From the NCBI RefSeq assembly GCF_947179165.1, contig NC_077244.1:66386144-66450143 (forward strand): DNA of 64,000 nucleotides, read 5' to 3'. Position numbers and translations under genes: made by a program. Source of the DNA: Solanum dulcamara. Taxonomy: Eukaryota > Streptophyta > Magnoliopsida > Solanales > Solanaceae. Below, one piece after another: positions 9,964 through 21,700 of the stretch. Position 1 is the stretch's first letter. Every line of letters begins with the position of its first letter. The notes below the pieces were generated by a model. That model was given only the letters and a program-made list of their open reading frames with translations. It was not told the DNA's origin and ran no database searches.

Positions 9964-12924
9964 GTGGCTTTGGATAGTGATGGTAGACTAAGGTCATGTT
10001 CTCACTCAAGGACGAGGACGGGGATGGGAACGAGGGTTAAGAGGGGTAAGTGGGTTAAAGAAGCGTCTAGAATGAGAATAGGCTCTTGGAACATTGGGAC
10101 GTTGATGGGAAAATCCATAGAGCTAGTTAAGATCTTAAAGAAGAGAAAGATTAATATAGCGTGTATACAAGAAACCAAATGGGTAGGTTCTAAAGCTAAG
10201 GAGGTAGACGGGTATAAGCTTTGGTTCTCTGGTAGATCGAAGAATAGGAATGGGGTAGGCATTTTAGTAGACAGTAACTTAAGGGATCAGGTGGTAGAGG
10301 TTAGGAGATCCAATGATAGGATGATGTCGATTAAGGTGGTCATTGAAGGGACCACGTTGAACATTATTAGCGCTTATGCGCCGCAAGCAGGCTTAAACGA
10401 GGAGGATAAGAGGTGTTTTTGGGAGGATTTAGACGAGTTAGTGGGAGGCATACCGTCTATTGAGAAGCTTTTCGTGGGAGGGGATTTCAATGGGCACATC
10501 GGGTCTACTTCGGGAAGGTATGATGATGTGCATGGAGGCTTCGGCTTCGGGGTCAGAAATGGAGGAAGAGTCTCACTGTTGGATTTTGCAAGAGCTTTTG
10601 GGTTGGTGATAGCCAATTCGAGTTTTCCTAAAAAGGAAGATCACTTGATAACCTTCCAGAGTGCGGTGGCTAAGACCCAGATAGACTTTTTACTCCTTAG
10701 GAAGGATGATAAAGGTCTATGTAAAGACTGTAAGGTCATTCTGATCGACAACCTTACGACCCGACATAAGCTCTTAGTGATGGATTTAGGGATCACGATG
10801 ACGAGGAAGAAGAAGATCGGGGATGACCGACCTAGGATTAGATGGGGAAGTTTGACCACGACTAGCGCCCTGGAGATTGGGGAGAAATTGAAGGATATGA
10901 GGGCCTGGGATAGTAGTGGGGATGCGAACACTATATGGGATAGGACGGCTAGCTGTATTAGGGTTATAGCAAGGGAAGTGTTGGGAGTCTCGACAAGTAG
11001 GCATGGCTGGCACCGAGGGGACTGATGGTGGAATGGAGAAGTGCAAGGGAAGGTGGAAGCGAAGAAGATAGCGTATGCGAAGCTAATAGAAAGCAAGGAT
11101 GAGGTGGAGAAGTGGACGAATAGGGAACTTTATAAGATAGCAAGGAAGGAGGCGAAGTCGGCGGTTTTGATGGCAAAAATGACAGCTTTTGAACGCCTTT
11201 ATGCTGAACTAGAAGAAAAAGTCGGGGATAGGAAATTGTTCAAGTTAGCTAGGATGCGGGAGCGAAGGGCACGCGATGTGGATCAAGTGAAGTACATTAA
11301 GGACGAACATGAAAAAGTATTGGTAGAAGAGACCCTCATTAAACAGAGATGACAGTCATACTTCCATAAACTCTTGAACGAAGAAGGAGACAGAGAGATT
11401 ATGTTGGGAGATTTGGAACATATAGGGAGGCTTCACGTTGGTGAGTGTTGCAGGAGTATTTCGGTCGAAGAGCTTAAGGGTGCTATGCGTAGGATGCGCT
11501 GGGGAAGAGCGATCGGACCTGACGAGATCCCTAGTGAATTTTGGAAGAGCACGAGCCCGGTAGGTTTGGAGTGGCTGACTAGGTTATTCAATGTCATCTT
11601 TAGGACAGCAATAATGCCCGAAGAATGGAGGTCGAGCGTACTAATCCCTCTATACAAAAACAAGGGGGATATCCAGAGTTGCAACAACTATAGGGGTATC
11701 AAGCTTCTAAGTCATACTATGAAAGTGTGGGAAAGAGTGGTGGAGATGAGGGTTAGGAAAGGCGTGTCTATTTCAGAGAACTAGTTTGGATTTATGCCGG
11801 GACGCTCAACTATTGAAGCTATCCATCTTATGAGAAGACTGGTGGAGCAGCATAGGGAGAGAAAGAGGGACTTGCATATGGTATTCATTGATCTAGAAAA
11901 GGCTTACGATAAAGTTCCACGAGAAATACTATGGAGATGTTTGGAGGCTAAAGGTGTACTGGTGGCATACATTAGAGTAATCAATGACATGTATGAGGGT
12001 GCCAAAACCAGGATAAGGACAGTAGGAGGGGACTCAGAGCACTTCCCAGTTGTGATGGGGTTACATCAAGGATTAGCCCTTAGTCCATTTTTATTTGCCT
12101 TGGTGATGGATGGATTGACGCGACAAATTCAAGGTGAGGTGCCATAGTGTATGCTTTTTGCCGATGACATAGTCCTGATCGATGAGACTCGTAGCGGAGT
12201 TAACGCTAAGCTGGAGAATTGGAGACATACCCTAGAATCTAAAGGGTTTAAGCTGAGTAGGACCAAGACAGAGTACTTAGAGTGCAAGTTCAATGAGACA
12301 CCCCATGAGGTTGGCGCGGAAGTTATGCTTGGTGACCAGGCCATCCAAAAGAAAGGTAGTTTCAAGTACCTTAGATCTATCATGCAAGGCAACGGGGAGA
12401 TTGACGATGATGTCACACATCATATTGGGGCAGGGTGGATGAAATGGAGGCTCGCTTCCAGGGTGCTCTATGATAAGAAGGTGCCACCACAACTTAAGGG
12501 CAAGTTCTACAAAGTGGTTGTTAGATAGGCTATGTTATATGGGGCGGAGTATTGACTAATTAAGGTCTCTCACGTCCAAAAGATGAAAGTAGTCGAGATG
12601 AGAATGTTGAGATGGATGTGTGGGCATGCCAGGAGCGACAAGATTAGAAATAAGGCTATTCGGGACAAGGTAGGAGTGACCTCAGTGGAAGACAAGATAC
12701 GGGAAATGCGACTTAGGTGGTTTGGGCATGTGAAGAGGAGAGACACAGATGCCCCAGTGAAGAGGTGTGAGAGGTTGACCATGGATGATTTCAGAAGAGG
12801 TAGGGGTAGTCCGAAAAAATATTGGGGAGAAGTGATTAGACAAGACATGGCGCAGTTACAGCTTACCGAGGACATGACCTTAGATAGGAGTGTGTGGAGG
12901 ACCTGCATTCGGGTAGAAGGCTAG
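9964..12924 (+). pseudogene. RTE LINE ORF: APE-type endonuclease plus reverse transcriptase, six in-frame stops
   Basis: One frame runs 987 codons without a frameshift. The N-terminal EEP endonuclease has GSWNIGTLMG (Asn), IQETKW (Glu), ISAYAP, GGDFNGHIG (Asp, Asn) and TTRHKLLVMD (His). The reverse transcriptase has [42 protein letters not shown] (domain A Asp), [13 protein letters not shown] (B), [12 protein letters not shown] (FADD, domain C), and a C-terminal region ending IRVEG. Stops interrupt it at 11023, 11350, 11782, 12145, 12526 and 12553. Comparison with the copy at 1815-3022 and with the family shows mostly Trp (TGG) to TGA/TAG and Gln (CAG) to TAG. It therefore cannot make a full protein. 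RTE elements copy themselves by target-primed reverse transcription in the nucleus. Confidence 0.92.
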
Positions 12925-13287
12925 TACATTGTCACGTTATCCTACCCTATTAGTAGGCACATTAGTGCACTATAATTTTCTTTGTGGAGGACTCAGATTA
13001 GGACAAAAGGCTAGGTGATTCATCCCTTGCACCATAGTAGTTGTAGTTCTGCTCATTGTTTATTGCCTTTTGATTTCTGCATTGTGTTCTTGTTTATAGT
13101 TGTGGCGCTGTTGTACTTTGACTGTCTTATCTATCTTATCTTATCTTATTTATTTATTATAGTTAATGCCTCTTTCTTCCCGCACCACTCTACCACGATT
13201 TTCCCTTTTGCTATTCCTGTTTTCATCTTGTTTTCTATATGATTTCCCCTATCTGACCTTTTATCTTGTCCTCTCTTAAAGCCGAGG

Positions 13288-13401
13288 GTCTTTCGGAAAT
13301 AGTCGCCCTACCTTTCAAGGTGGAGGTTAGGTCTGCGTACACTCTACTCTCCCCAGACCCCACATTATGGGATTATACTGGTTTTGTTGTTGTTGTTGTT
13401 G
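13288..13401 (+). repeat. RTE 3' tail ending in (TTG)n
   Basis: TTTCGGAAATAGTCGCCCTACC, AAGGTGGAGGTTAGGTCTGCG and CCCCAGACCCCACATTATGG lead into TTTTGTTGTTGTTGTTG. The same tail is seen, alone or with coding sequence, at 1815-1935, 16500-16590, 21566-21597, 31075-31106, 49004-49109 and 53250-53360. In plants this tail is known to be shared between RTE LINEs and some SINEs. Confidence 0.85.
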
Positions 13402-14418
13402 TAATTTATAATGTCAATCAGAGGTTACTTGAAATGAATATTGTCTTGATTTTCAAATGATGGTTCATTTGAATTATTATATTGAGTCTCAAATGATGAT
13501 TTAAATGCATACGGTTACTCACTACTCTACTTATGCATGTCTTAATGTATCTTTCACCGAGTCCCGGGCCGGATATGTATTCGTGCACAGTTTCACTACA
13601 TAATTCACTGAGTCCCTCAATAAAGGGCCGGGTACGGTATATATGTATATGATGATATGACATGATGACATGATGATGGTGCCGAGCCCATGATGGGCTG
13701 AATATGATATGTATGTATACGACAGATTCACCGAGTCCCTAAATATGATATATGATATAAGCATGCATGACTTTATTTCATAAGGTACAGGTACAGTGAC
13801 TTCTTGAGTATCATACTTGTCTCATGCAACCTCTACTTTAGCTATGATTTTTCTTACGGTATTTTATGCTTATATACTCAGTACATGTGTCGTACTGACC
13901 CCCTTTCTTTGGGGGGCTGCGCTTTATGCCCGCAGGTACAGATACTCATTTTGGAGAGCCGCCAGCTTAGGATTCTACTCAACGGGTTTGAAGTGCTCCA
14001 TTGTCTCGGAGCCTGAACTTTTGGTACTAATCCTTATAATGTATATATTTGTGTATTTAGGGGTACGACGGGGCCCTGTCCCGTCATATGCTATTGTTAA
14101 TCCTCTTAGAGGTCTGTAGACACATGAGTGAGTTGTATATAGATGTTGTCCGGTGTACTAGTATGACTTATGTTTTTGGACGTTTACATTCGGAGTGGAA
14201 GCCTTGTCGGCTTACGTATTATGTTATCGTATTTTTGACAATTAAGACTCCCCACGAGATAGGTGATTTTGGTATATATATAAGTGACAATTTGAGACAA
14301 TGTGCTGCCTGTATAAATTCTATATCATGTTTAATTGTCGATTGACTATAGATAATAGGTGTGTATACGAGTGTCCAATTCGGACACTAGTCACGGCCCA
14401 CGGGGTTAGGTCGTGACA

Positions 14419-14865
14419 GATAACTACATCACAATGTAATATAATAATGTGAAAAATGTTCTCTATATTCACTTGAATGAAAATATTTATCTGATTATGA
14501 TAATGATTGTAATCTTATTCATTTTCAAAAATAGCTTATGACAAACTACAAATAAGTTTTAAAAAAAGTCGTTTTCCTTATGTAGATAGATCAATCATTT
14601 TTTTTGTATACTGAGGATAAATTAATAAATGACTGCTTAAGCACAAAGACTTTCACTGAAAGTCTTACCTCTATTTCAAGCTCCGCCACGAAAAATGTCC
14701 TCACCTAATGTGATCGACGTTGCATCTCAACATATTTATTTTTACAAAGCGATTGTCAATAGTCCGATAAAAATATACAACAAACAAAGAGATATTCAGT
14801 AAAATTTCACAAGTAAAATTTGAAGATGTTAGAATGTATATAAATTATAAGTTTACTTTGTGGAG
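14419..14865. other. Intergenic, nothing recognised
   Basis: AT-rich sequence between the outer LTR and a decayed LINE piece; no gene or element ends seen. Confidence 0.45.
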
Positions 14866-14867
14866 GT

Positions 14868-15225
14868 AAAAAAAATTATTTTCGAAGGACCCTCAACCTG
14901 AGTACAACATATCAAAGTAAGTATGAAAAGGGAAAGCAACATAGAGAAAAACAAAATAACTAATAAAGAGATGATAACAACCACAAAATAATGCGATAAC
15001 CTGAATACAATAAACAACAAGTAATAGTGATATCAAAAGCAATACACTATATGAATAAGACACAACACTTCAAAAATCAAGACAACACTTCATACTTAGG
15101 CAACCTCCATACTCCGTCATCTAAGATTATGTCTTCGATAATCTTAAGACGCTCCATATTTTATCTAATCACCTCTTTCTAATGCTTTTTCTACCTACTT
15201 CTACTTTTACCTCTCTTCATACGCA
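14868..15225 (-). mobile_element. Highly decayed RTE LINE 3' fragment
   Basis: The plus-strand text TCCATACTCCGTCATCTAAG, ATTATGTCTTCGATAATCTT and ATCTAATCACCTCTTTCTAATG parallels 2178-2260 of the clearer minus-strand RTE copy, and TTTTCGAAGGACCCTCAACC parallels its tail at 1908-1922. Many substitutions and small gaps make it an old insertion; no frame survives. Confidence 0.6.
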
Positions 15226-15565
15226 TTATATAAAGTAAATGAATTGGAATTTATTAAAACTTGTAAAAGTTTATTAACTACTACTACTAACAATAACAAT
15301 TAGAGTTTATTTTTTTTCCAAAAAAAACATAACATTAAGACGGTATTGGGGCATTTCACAAATGGAGAAAATGCCACGTTCCTCAAATTCTAATTGGCGG
15401 ACTTGAAATTCAAAATTAAACTCAAATTCAATGACTCCACATAATTCCGACCATTAGCGGGATTCTCATTACTTTTTATTTTCCAACAACAAAAGCTCTC
15501 CATAAATTCAACCCTTTAAATTTACACCATTTATTATCTTTCCGAAAAAGAACAGAAATTAAAAA
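15226..15565. other. Upstream region of the PDS5-like gene
   Basis: No gene. Sequence is AT-rich with A runs and leads to the TATA box at 15566. No clear transcription factor array seen. Confidence 0.4.
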
Positions 15566-15573
15566 TATAAAAA
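15566..15573 (+). promoter_or_regulatory. Putative TATA box of the PDS5-like gene
   Basis: TATAAAAA lies 232 bp upstream of the start codon. A start of transcription near 15600 would give a ~200 nt leader. Placement is by sequence only. Confidence 0.5.
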
Positions 15574-15637
15574 GCGAAAAAAAGCCCATCTGTATATTTC
15601 TACCACTCAAAAAAAAAAAAAAGGTCACTCGTTCTTC

Positions 15638-15645
15638 TAGGGTTT
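15638..15645 (+). promoter_or_regulatory. Telobox-like TAGGGTTT in the 5' leader
   Basis: TAGGGTTT (AAACCCTA on the other strand) lies in the predicted leader; a site II-like GCCCA is at 15583-15587. Such motifs are established in promoters of plant genes active in dividing cells, which fits a cohesin cofactor, but a single copy of each is weak evidence. Confidence 0.35.
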
Positions 15646-15797
15646 CACAAGATCCCTTTTGCCTCTGCTAAACGCGAACGAATTGCTCTTTCTAGGTTTT
15701 CGATTTGTGTTTTCTCGGGTGTTTGATGGTGTGAGGAGTGTTTTTAGGTTATAAATCTTGGATTTTGTTAGAAGATTTTGAACAGAGAACGGAAGCG

Positions 15798-18700
15798 ATG
15801 GCGCCTTTGAATAAAGAGCTTGAAGAGCAGATTTCGGATGCTGGGAAGAAGCTGATTGAGCCTCCTTCTTCACTTGATGAACTCCTCCGTTTGCTTGACG
15901 TAAGCCCTTGTTTATTTTTTGGTATTTTTCTTGTGAATTTATTTTCTATATATTCTTTTTTGTTGTGTGCCTGTTTTGGTATATATTGATATGCTGTGAT
16001 TAATGGGATTTTATTTTGATTTTTCTATTTAGGCTTTTTTAGGTATCTTATTTAGATGTTTCTATTTAGGCTTTTTTTGGTTACTTCGAATTGTCTAAGA
16101 TGTTTCTCTTAAGTAATTTTCGGGCAGAGTTTCTAATTTTTTTGTGTGTGATATTTGCTTTACTTGAGAGCTAATTAGGCATAGATTTAAAGAAAAAACT
16201 GGAAGGCTATAAAATAATAAAACTATGTGTGGACTCAGGGAATCAAACCTGAGCATTCCGCGTCAGGGAGCTCTGTGCACACCATTGACCGCTGAGCTAC
16301 TGCTCTCGGTTGTGTCAAAGGGTGTTCAAAATTCTAAATATATGAATATAAGCTAATATTTAAGGCTAAGGGTGTTCTGCTGATTACCCTAGCACCACCG
16401 TAGCTATGCCCCTGTTGAGCACTGCTATGAATTTCAACTTTTAGTTATTCAAAATATGATTTAAAGCCTTTCTTTATTGGTAACAGCCTTACCAACACCT
16501 TCCCACGTTAGTAGCGAGTCTACATACACATATACCCCCCCCCCACACCACTTGTGGGATTACATTGTTTATGTTGCTGTGTTGTAGCTTCTCTTTCTTG
16601 TGATGTAGAAGATGTCAGTTCCTACGACAATATTCTAATTCTTACTATATATAGAGCACTTGAACACTGTTATCAACTTTTAATTTATTTTGATAATGAA
16701 TTAACATTAACAACTTTTAATTATTCAAAATATGATTAAATACCTTTTCTTTATTCATTATCCTCCACTCTGTGTGCTTGCCATACTTTCTAGTCTACAC
16801 TTGATAAACTCTTCCTTTCCATTTGTTTGATGTAAGTCCTTTACTTTTCTTCACATTAAATTCTTGATGTTTCAATTTGCCATTTAGTTGAACTATCCTG
16901 CTTATTGAAACTACTGCTTTTAAAATTTCCTCCCTTTCCTGGTGTTTCTTGTAAATTTATTTTGATATTTGTTATCTGTGCCTATTTGGAGATATTTTTG
17001 CATATCTTTTGGTAAGGAGTTTCTCTTCATATGCTGCCTGCTGGTAGTTTTTCATCTTTTCCTATTAAGTGGCCGACTCTTTTTAATGAGTCTGGTTTAA
17101 ACTATCTAGAAGCATTATGGTTTATTGATTTAACCCCCCCTCCTCCTCCTCCTAATTGAGAAGCCACAATGAAATAAGCTACCTTTTGGTGGGTGTCTTT
17201 CCCTAGTGAAAGTTTGTATGCATGGATTTGTGTTTAACAATCTCATAAGTCAATTGTCATTTTTGTTTTAGAGGAAATCTGACAGTGCATCTTCATGTTC
17301 CTGGTTACAAAATGATAAATAGTAACAATTCCAAATTTTGGAACCATGAGTTTCCTGGAATATCCTTGATAACTTGCAGTTGCAGATCACATATTCTGGT
17401 TATGCAAATGAGAGATTTTATGAATCTGCCAAATTATGTCCTTTAGATTATTGTTTAGAAGATTTGGCTTGTGTGATTTTATGCTGTCATAATTCTCCTA
17501 GGAAAATACAAAAACCTTTAGCCTGTGCAGATACAATTGGTGCCAGCTAATTGTCACCACTTCATCAACGTGTGAGACTCTATGAGGTACCCTAACATGA
17601 TCTTTAGTAAAGAGGATCAAGTTGGCCCTTGTTTTTTCCCCTTTTCTTTAAGTGGGTCATTGACTCCTAGTTTGAGATTTTTTTTTCTAAAACTTGTTTG
17701 GAATTTTATCCCTGCAGTAGTATGGTTGGTTACAGGAGAAAAAGAAATGATAAGTTTTTTGAACTTAAAAAAGGAAATGTAGTTAATCATGAGTTCAAGT
17801 GTATATTCTTGCTTAGTTTTTGGTGTACCATAACCACAGCAAATGTTTTGGAGCTGGAAACTTTTATTGACTTTACAGGTCCTTTACATTTGCTGACTTT
17901 TTTTTTGAATTTACTCTTAACTATCATTAAGGATATTTCTTACATTGCTCATCTATCAATGGATACTTTTGGTAAAAACAAAACAGAAGTTAATTACGAC
18001 TGTTAGTTTATGCAGATTTTTTGTTTTACAGTTAATTTTGCAAATAGCATACAATTTCATTCGCTGAAACTCATGCACCGTCTTCTGCTTGCCTAATCTT
18101 AATATACTTTTGGTTTCCTGTGCTTTAAGCAAGTAGAGTCTTCCCTGTCAAAAGTGGAGCAATCACCGGCGAAATCAATGCATGATGCACTTTCTCCCTT
18201 GATGAAGTCGCTGGTTGCAAATGATCTCTTGATGCATTCTGATGTTGATGTGAAGGTCGCAGTTGCTTCTTGTATTAGCGAGATAACTAGAATTACTGCA
18301 CCTGACGCTCCATATGATGATGACAAAATGAAGGTATGAGATGTTTGATTTCTCATTGTTCTTCCTTATGTCAGCCCTTCAATAACATTCCATTTGTTTG
18401 ATACAGGATGTCTTTCAATTAATTGTATCGTCCTTCGAGAATTTGAATGACCAGTCCAGCAGATCGTATAATAAGAGGGTGATGATCCTTGAGACAGTGG
18501 CCAAGGTCAGGTCATGTGTTGTCATGCTGGATCTAGAATGTGATAGACTCATTACTGAGATGTTTCAGCACTTCCTTAAAACTATAAGGTATTATTGATA
18601 TATCTTAGTTCAACAGTAATTTTGTTTCTATAATGTTTGGTTACAGATTTCTTCATAAAAAATGTTTGGTTAAAGATTTCTGGTATGTTGTGTTTCTTCT

Positions 18701-21700
18701 TCTTTAGAAGATATCTTCAATCCGAACCTTGATTTTATTTTTTTGATAAAGCTCAACTTGGAGTGTTCTCTTACATTCCATCAAAATGTGATTTAGATTT
18801 ATGAGATTGTGAGCTTCTCATGTTTGGTTATATTTTTAAGTGAAGCTTCTAGTTAAGAAGTCTTCTTTCCAAGCAACGCCGAGCATAATTTACAAGATAG
18901 AGGCTGTACTTGCAAGTTATTGAATTTGCATGGATTTGAGATTATATCTGAAATTATGATTTGAAACTTTACTAGACTTTCTAGAATCCTTGTAAGATGA
19001 AAAGGGCTTTGCAATTTTTTTGAACTGTAAATATGGCTGAATATACTGATATCATTCTCGAAACAAAAATCTGAAATTTTTGCCGCTCGTATAGTGTTCT
19101 CTTAAATTTATATGCTTTTGGATTTCTTGCGGTGCTAATAGAATTCATCACTTGGGTGCCCCTGTACTGGGGTTTCAGTTTGATTAATGTGATTGTTGAG
19201 CAGACATGAGGAGATCTGTTGGTTACTTGTTTTTGTTATCTATATCCAATTTGATCAACTTTTAGGAGTTCATTGAAATGATTTACTCCTAGCTCTTAAA
19301 AGATATTTTTTACTGATAAGTGATATGCCAGAATTACAGAGTTGGAAGATACTTAACTGGTGATTCACCAGCGAAAAATTTTTGGGTTAAAAGTTGTCTC
19401 TGTGGGTACTTATCTAGTTTTCTTATTTAAATAAAATGAACTTCTGGAAACAACAAATCCGTTGAACATGTTTTTCTTTTCCTCCAGAAAATGTTTTAAA
19501 GCTTATCCAAAAGTTTGTTAAACACTCTCTTGGTAGCTATATATAAAACAGTAGCAAGTTGGTAGGTTTTGCATCTAAAAGATATTTGAAACCCGAATGC
19601 ACGGTGTGATTTTTCTTTCAAAAGTGTACATATATGAAAAGTAACCCCTCTGCCAATACATTCATAACCATGCTTGCCCTAGTGCTTGCTTTTGGATTGA
19701 TAGTGAACTTACTAATGAATTACTTGCTGCACTGGTTTAACTGGATGATGCTTGATTGAAATCTATGAAATAGTTGCAATGCTGTGGCCTATGTTCTCTT
19801 CCACATCTGAGGCTCTTGATCTTTCTTATTATTTTGTATGCTAATTCCTATTGAACATGTTAGCTTGTAATAATGAATCTCTTGTTCATTCGTTGATTTC
19901 ACTTTCAGAGAGGATCACCCTGAGATTGTTTTTTCATCCATGGCAACAATCATGACTCTTGTGCTCGAAGAAAGTGAAGAAGTATCCTTGGAATTGCTTA
20001 CCCCTCTATTGGCTAGTGTTAAAAAGGACAATGAGGTATATTGTGGTTGATGAGATGATGTTATTTTTTTTTTAATGTTTTATACCTCTTAGGTCTCTCT
20101 AGTCTCGTGATAGTGCTAGATATTAATAGTTTTGTTTCAGGAGGTCACACCAATTGCTAAAAGGTTGGGAGAGACAGTATTTGCAAACTGTGCAGCAAAG
20201 CTTAAGCCTTACTTGTCTCAAGCAGTAGAATCGTTGCAAATCTCTTTAAACGAGTACAATAAAATTGTTACTTCAGTGTTCGAAGGGACTCTTTCAGCTG
20301 TTGATGGTATTAATGACAGTGCTCCTAAGGACCAATTGGTTAGTGAACCTTCACTTCTATTTTGTTTCTGAACTTCTGCTACTGGACTACCATCTGTATA
20401 GATGGACATTAAGTCTAACGTCACATCTATATGTTCCTGCATAATCTAGGGAAACTAAGATAATAACCTTACTCATGTTTAAGTCGTGGGTTTAGCTAAT
20501 ATCTGCTGCCTTGATAGTGGTGATGACATGTTGATGTTCATCAAGTTAAAACGTCTCTTTCCTATCCCTGTCTAAACGTTATATGCATTTTCTTTGCTCC
20601 TCCTGTGTGTGTATAATTAAGGACCCTCATAGGTTTGTTAGTTTCTTTACAGACAGTACTTGTGCTTCTTCCCTTGTTTGCGCTCTGCTTCAATTTGTGC
20701 ATGCGTGGAGACGGATTTGTTGGAAGAGTATATATCTTGATGTTTCTCCCCAAAACTGGCCTGACTACAATAAATTCTGTTGTTCTGTTGGAAGATATCT
20801 AGATATTTTGCATTCAGAAAGAGAATTAATAGCTTGCTAAGCATTGAGAAGGGATAGCTACTTATGCATGGCTCTTGGCGATAGACGGGCTGCAAAGCAT
20901 GCCCAACTTTTTTCCTTTCCTCATATTGAATGTGGCCATTTCACTTGTTATAGTGATTGAACATTTGGTTACATCCATTTTAAATTTTATATGTTTGTCA
21001 GACGAAAAATCTACTTCGCTGTCTTTCCCATGTCAACCTGTCACACATCAGGAATTGATTCCATTTTTTTTTTGCGAATTTATTGGTTCTGACTTGATAT
21101 TGTTGCAAATATTTTTGATCTAGAACGACTTGAAGGTCTGATGCTATTTATTACTGCTAACAATGTAAATTACCCTTATAACCCTCTCTAGAGATTTGAT
21201 ATTGATGTGTTTTCAAGGTCACTGAAACCAAGTTGGCTGAACTTCCAGAGGCTGCTCAGGCAACTCAGGTGTGAGGCTTTGGTTAACTTTCTTTAGTGAT
21301 TTTCCCAGAACTTTTTACTTAACTTTGTCTTACATTGCCTCTGAATCCTTGTCCTATTTAGGATGGTGGGAGCAAAGTGGCTACCGCATCTTCAGTCGAA
21401 GCAGGCCAGGCATGTGGTTTGTATATTATCTAGTTGTTGTTGGACATATAAAACTTGCGAAATAATGAAATATTATTTGCAAGTCAATGTTTGTGTTACA
21501 ATTTTTTTCACCATCTCAACTCCACCTAAAATAGAAATTTTGAACTTGAGTAACTTGTTTGAGTTGTGGGATTTTACTGGGTATGTTGTTGTTGTTGAGT
21601 AACTTGTTTTGAGTATTTGAAGTGAAATCATGGGTTCTCTTACAAAACTTCAATTTTCTCCGCAAGTGAAATTACAAAATTGCAACTTCATTATTGTGTT

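Larger units (their letters stand above)
9360..13401 (+). mobile_element. Nearly complete RTE-clade LINE inside the outer LTR
   Basis: The element carries a ~600 bp leader, one long endonuclease-reverse transcriptase frame (9964-12924) and a 3' tail ending (TTG)n at 13401. The left boundary was set by comparing the outer LTR with the inner LTR: LTR similarity is lost near 9350-9360 (after TATGATTCCAGCCATCC) and resumes just after 13401. A clean target duplication was not found; TATAA-type sequence is present on both sides. The frame at 9490-9948 lies in the leader and shows no recognised domain. Confidence 0.8.
4467..14418 (+). mobile_element. Outer solo LTR (long-LTR retroelement), split by two insertions
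   Basis: The element begins TGTTATATTCCGTATTTTTAC at 4467 and ends GGTTAGGTCGTGACA at 14418, i.e. TG...CA ends that match those of the inner LTR read in reverse. Its own sequence is 4467-5927, 9008 to about 9360, and 13402-14418, about 2.8 kb in total. The part 13402-14418 is recognisably homologous to the reverse complement of about 7070-5928 (for example GTACTGACCCC-CTTTGGGGGGCTGCG and ATGCCCGCAGGTAC). Flanks AATAA (4462-4466) and GATAA (14419-14423) fit a 5 bp target duplication with one change. No gag or pol lies between the ends, so it is called a solo LTR; assignment to Ty3/gypsy is inference. Short frames at 4613-5063 are within the LTR and are not genes. Confidence 0.75.

Noticed and set aside
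10641..11096. Long minus-strand frames opposite the RTE ORF
   Set aside because: They are shadows of the conserved endonuclease frame on the plus strand.
16225..16315. Functional tRNA gene
   Set aside because: Box A and B-like motifs are present, but there is no proper acceptor stem pairing or anticodon loop; it is a tRNA-derived repeat.
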